A program made the position numbers and the translations under genes. The notes beneath the pieces were generated by a model, which worked only from the letters and a program-made list of their open reading frames with translations, had not been told where the DNA came from and did not search any database. A stretch of DNA of 5,769 nucleotides from Actinomycetota bacterium (GTDB taxonomy: Bacteria; Actinomycetota; Acidimicrobiia; Acidimicrobiales; Ilumatobacteraceae), in NCBI GenBank assembly GCA_009705865.1, contig WLSJ01000101.1, forward strand, positions 1-5,769, in the 5' to 3' direction. Positions 5,680 to 5,769 of the stretch are shown here, one piece after another (position 1 is the first letter of the stretch; each line of letters opens with the position of its first letter).

Positions 5680-5769
5680 TTACAACGATTTCAAGTAGCG
5701 GTTGAGTTCGAACGGGGTGACTTGAGTTTTGTACTCGCGCCATTCATGACGCTTGTTACGCAGGAACCA
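5680..5769 (-). CDS. glnA: Glutamine synthetase, C-terminal end only (partial)
   Basis: The right edge holds the last 29 codons and TAA stop of a minus-strand gene whose 5' part lies outside the window. The peptide ends HEWREYKTQVTPFELNRYL followed by KSL, the characteristic C-terminal tail of type I glutamine synthetase, which makes glutamine from glutamate, ammonia and ATP. The active site and any adenylylation site are not in view, so activity and subtype cannot be judged. It ends 8 bases before the start of the GlnR-like regulator, with no terminator between, so the two are very likely co-transcribed. The fragment is too short for the identification to be certain, but the match is distinctive. 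Confidence 0.85.
   Translation of the reverse strand, partial: WFLRNKRHEWREYKTQVTPFELNRYLKSL

Noticed and set aside
5678..5694. Sequence resembling half a GlnR box (GTTAC then TTTCAAG) at the glnA stop
   Set aside because: Only one half-site is convincing, the spacing does not fit, and it lies in coding sequence at the end of glnA rather than at a promoter.
5672..5743. Upstream ATG at 5743 adding 24 residues to the GlnR-like regulator
   Set aside because: It would overlap the glnA coding end by 64 bases, and the added residues do not look like a receiver start. The ATG at 5671 gives the usual length.

Overview
This window looks like a chromosomal segment of an actinobacterium. The best guess is an Acidimicrobiia-type aquatic lineage with base composition near 50% (judged by eye, not counted). 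The main clues are a GlnR-type orphan response regulator directly behind glnA, an actinobacterial-style Tat lipoprotein with a thioredoxin-like domain, and start codons preceded by TANNNT boxes instead of strong Shine-Dalgarno sequences. The taxonomic placement is inference. Genes are tightly packed and no gap exceeds 50 bases. I see no RNA gene, insertion sequence, CRISPR array or phage gene.

Layout: (1) 1-830, minus strand: the N-terminal 276 residues of a Tat-exported lipoprotein whose thioredoxin-like domain runs off the left edge. (2) 831-876: a 46-base divergent intergenic region. (3) 877-3364, plus strand: an apparent operon of a RidA-family protein, a 51-residue membrane protein, a probable 8-oxoguanine deaminase and a GDT1/TMEM165-family cation transporter. 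Gaps are 2 and 24 bases, followed by a one-base TAATG overlap. An exact 18-base palindrome covers the stop codon of the small gene and sits just ahead of the deaminase. (4) 3382-3996: a MarC-family membrane protein, 17 bases after the transporter. (5) 4044-4985: a CorA-type Mg2+/Co2+ channel starting with GTG. (6) Minus strand, from the right edge leftward: the last 29 codons of glutamine synthetase (stop at 5680), then a GlnR-like regulator (5671-4982). The regulator's stop overlaps that of corA.

Functionally, the plus-strand block mixes nucleobase deamination (8-oxoguanine to urate, with a RidA-type imine deaminase) and inner-membrane ion transport (GDT1, MarC, CorA). The right edge is nitrogen control: a likely phosphorylation-independent GlnR regulator in the same transcription unit as glnA. 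I found no clearly new defence or mobile system. The most notable points are the glnA-glnR linkage with a degenerate receiver, the palindrome before the deaminase gene, the undescribed small membrane protein, and TANNNT boxes 6-8 bases before four start codons, which suggests leaderless transcription.
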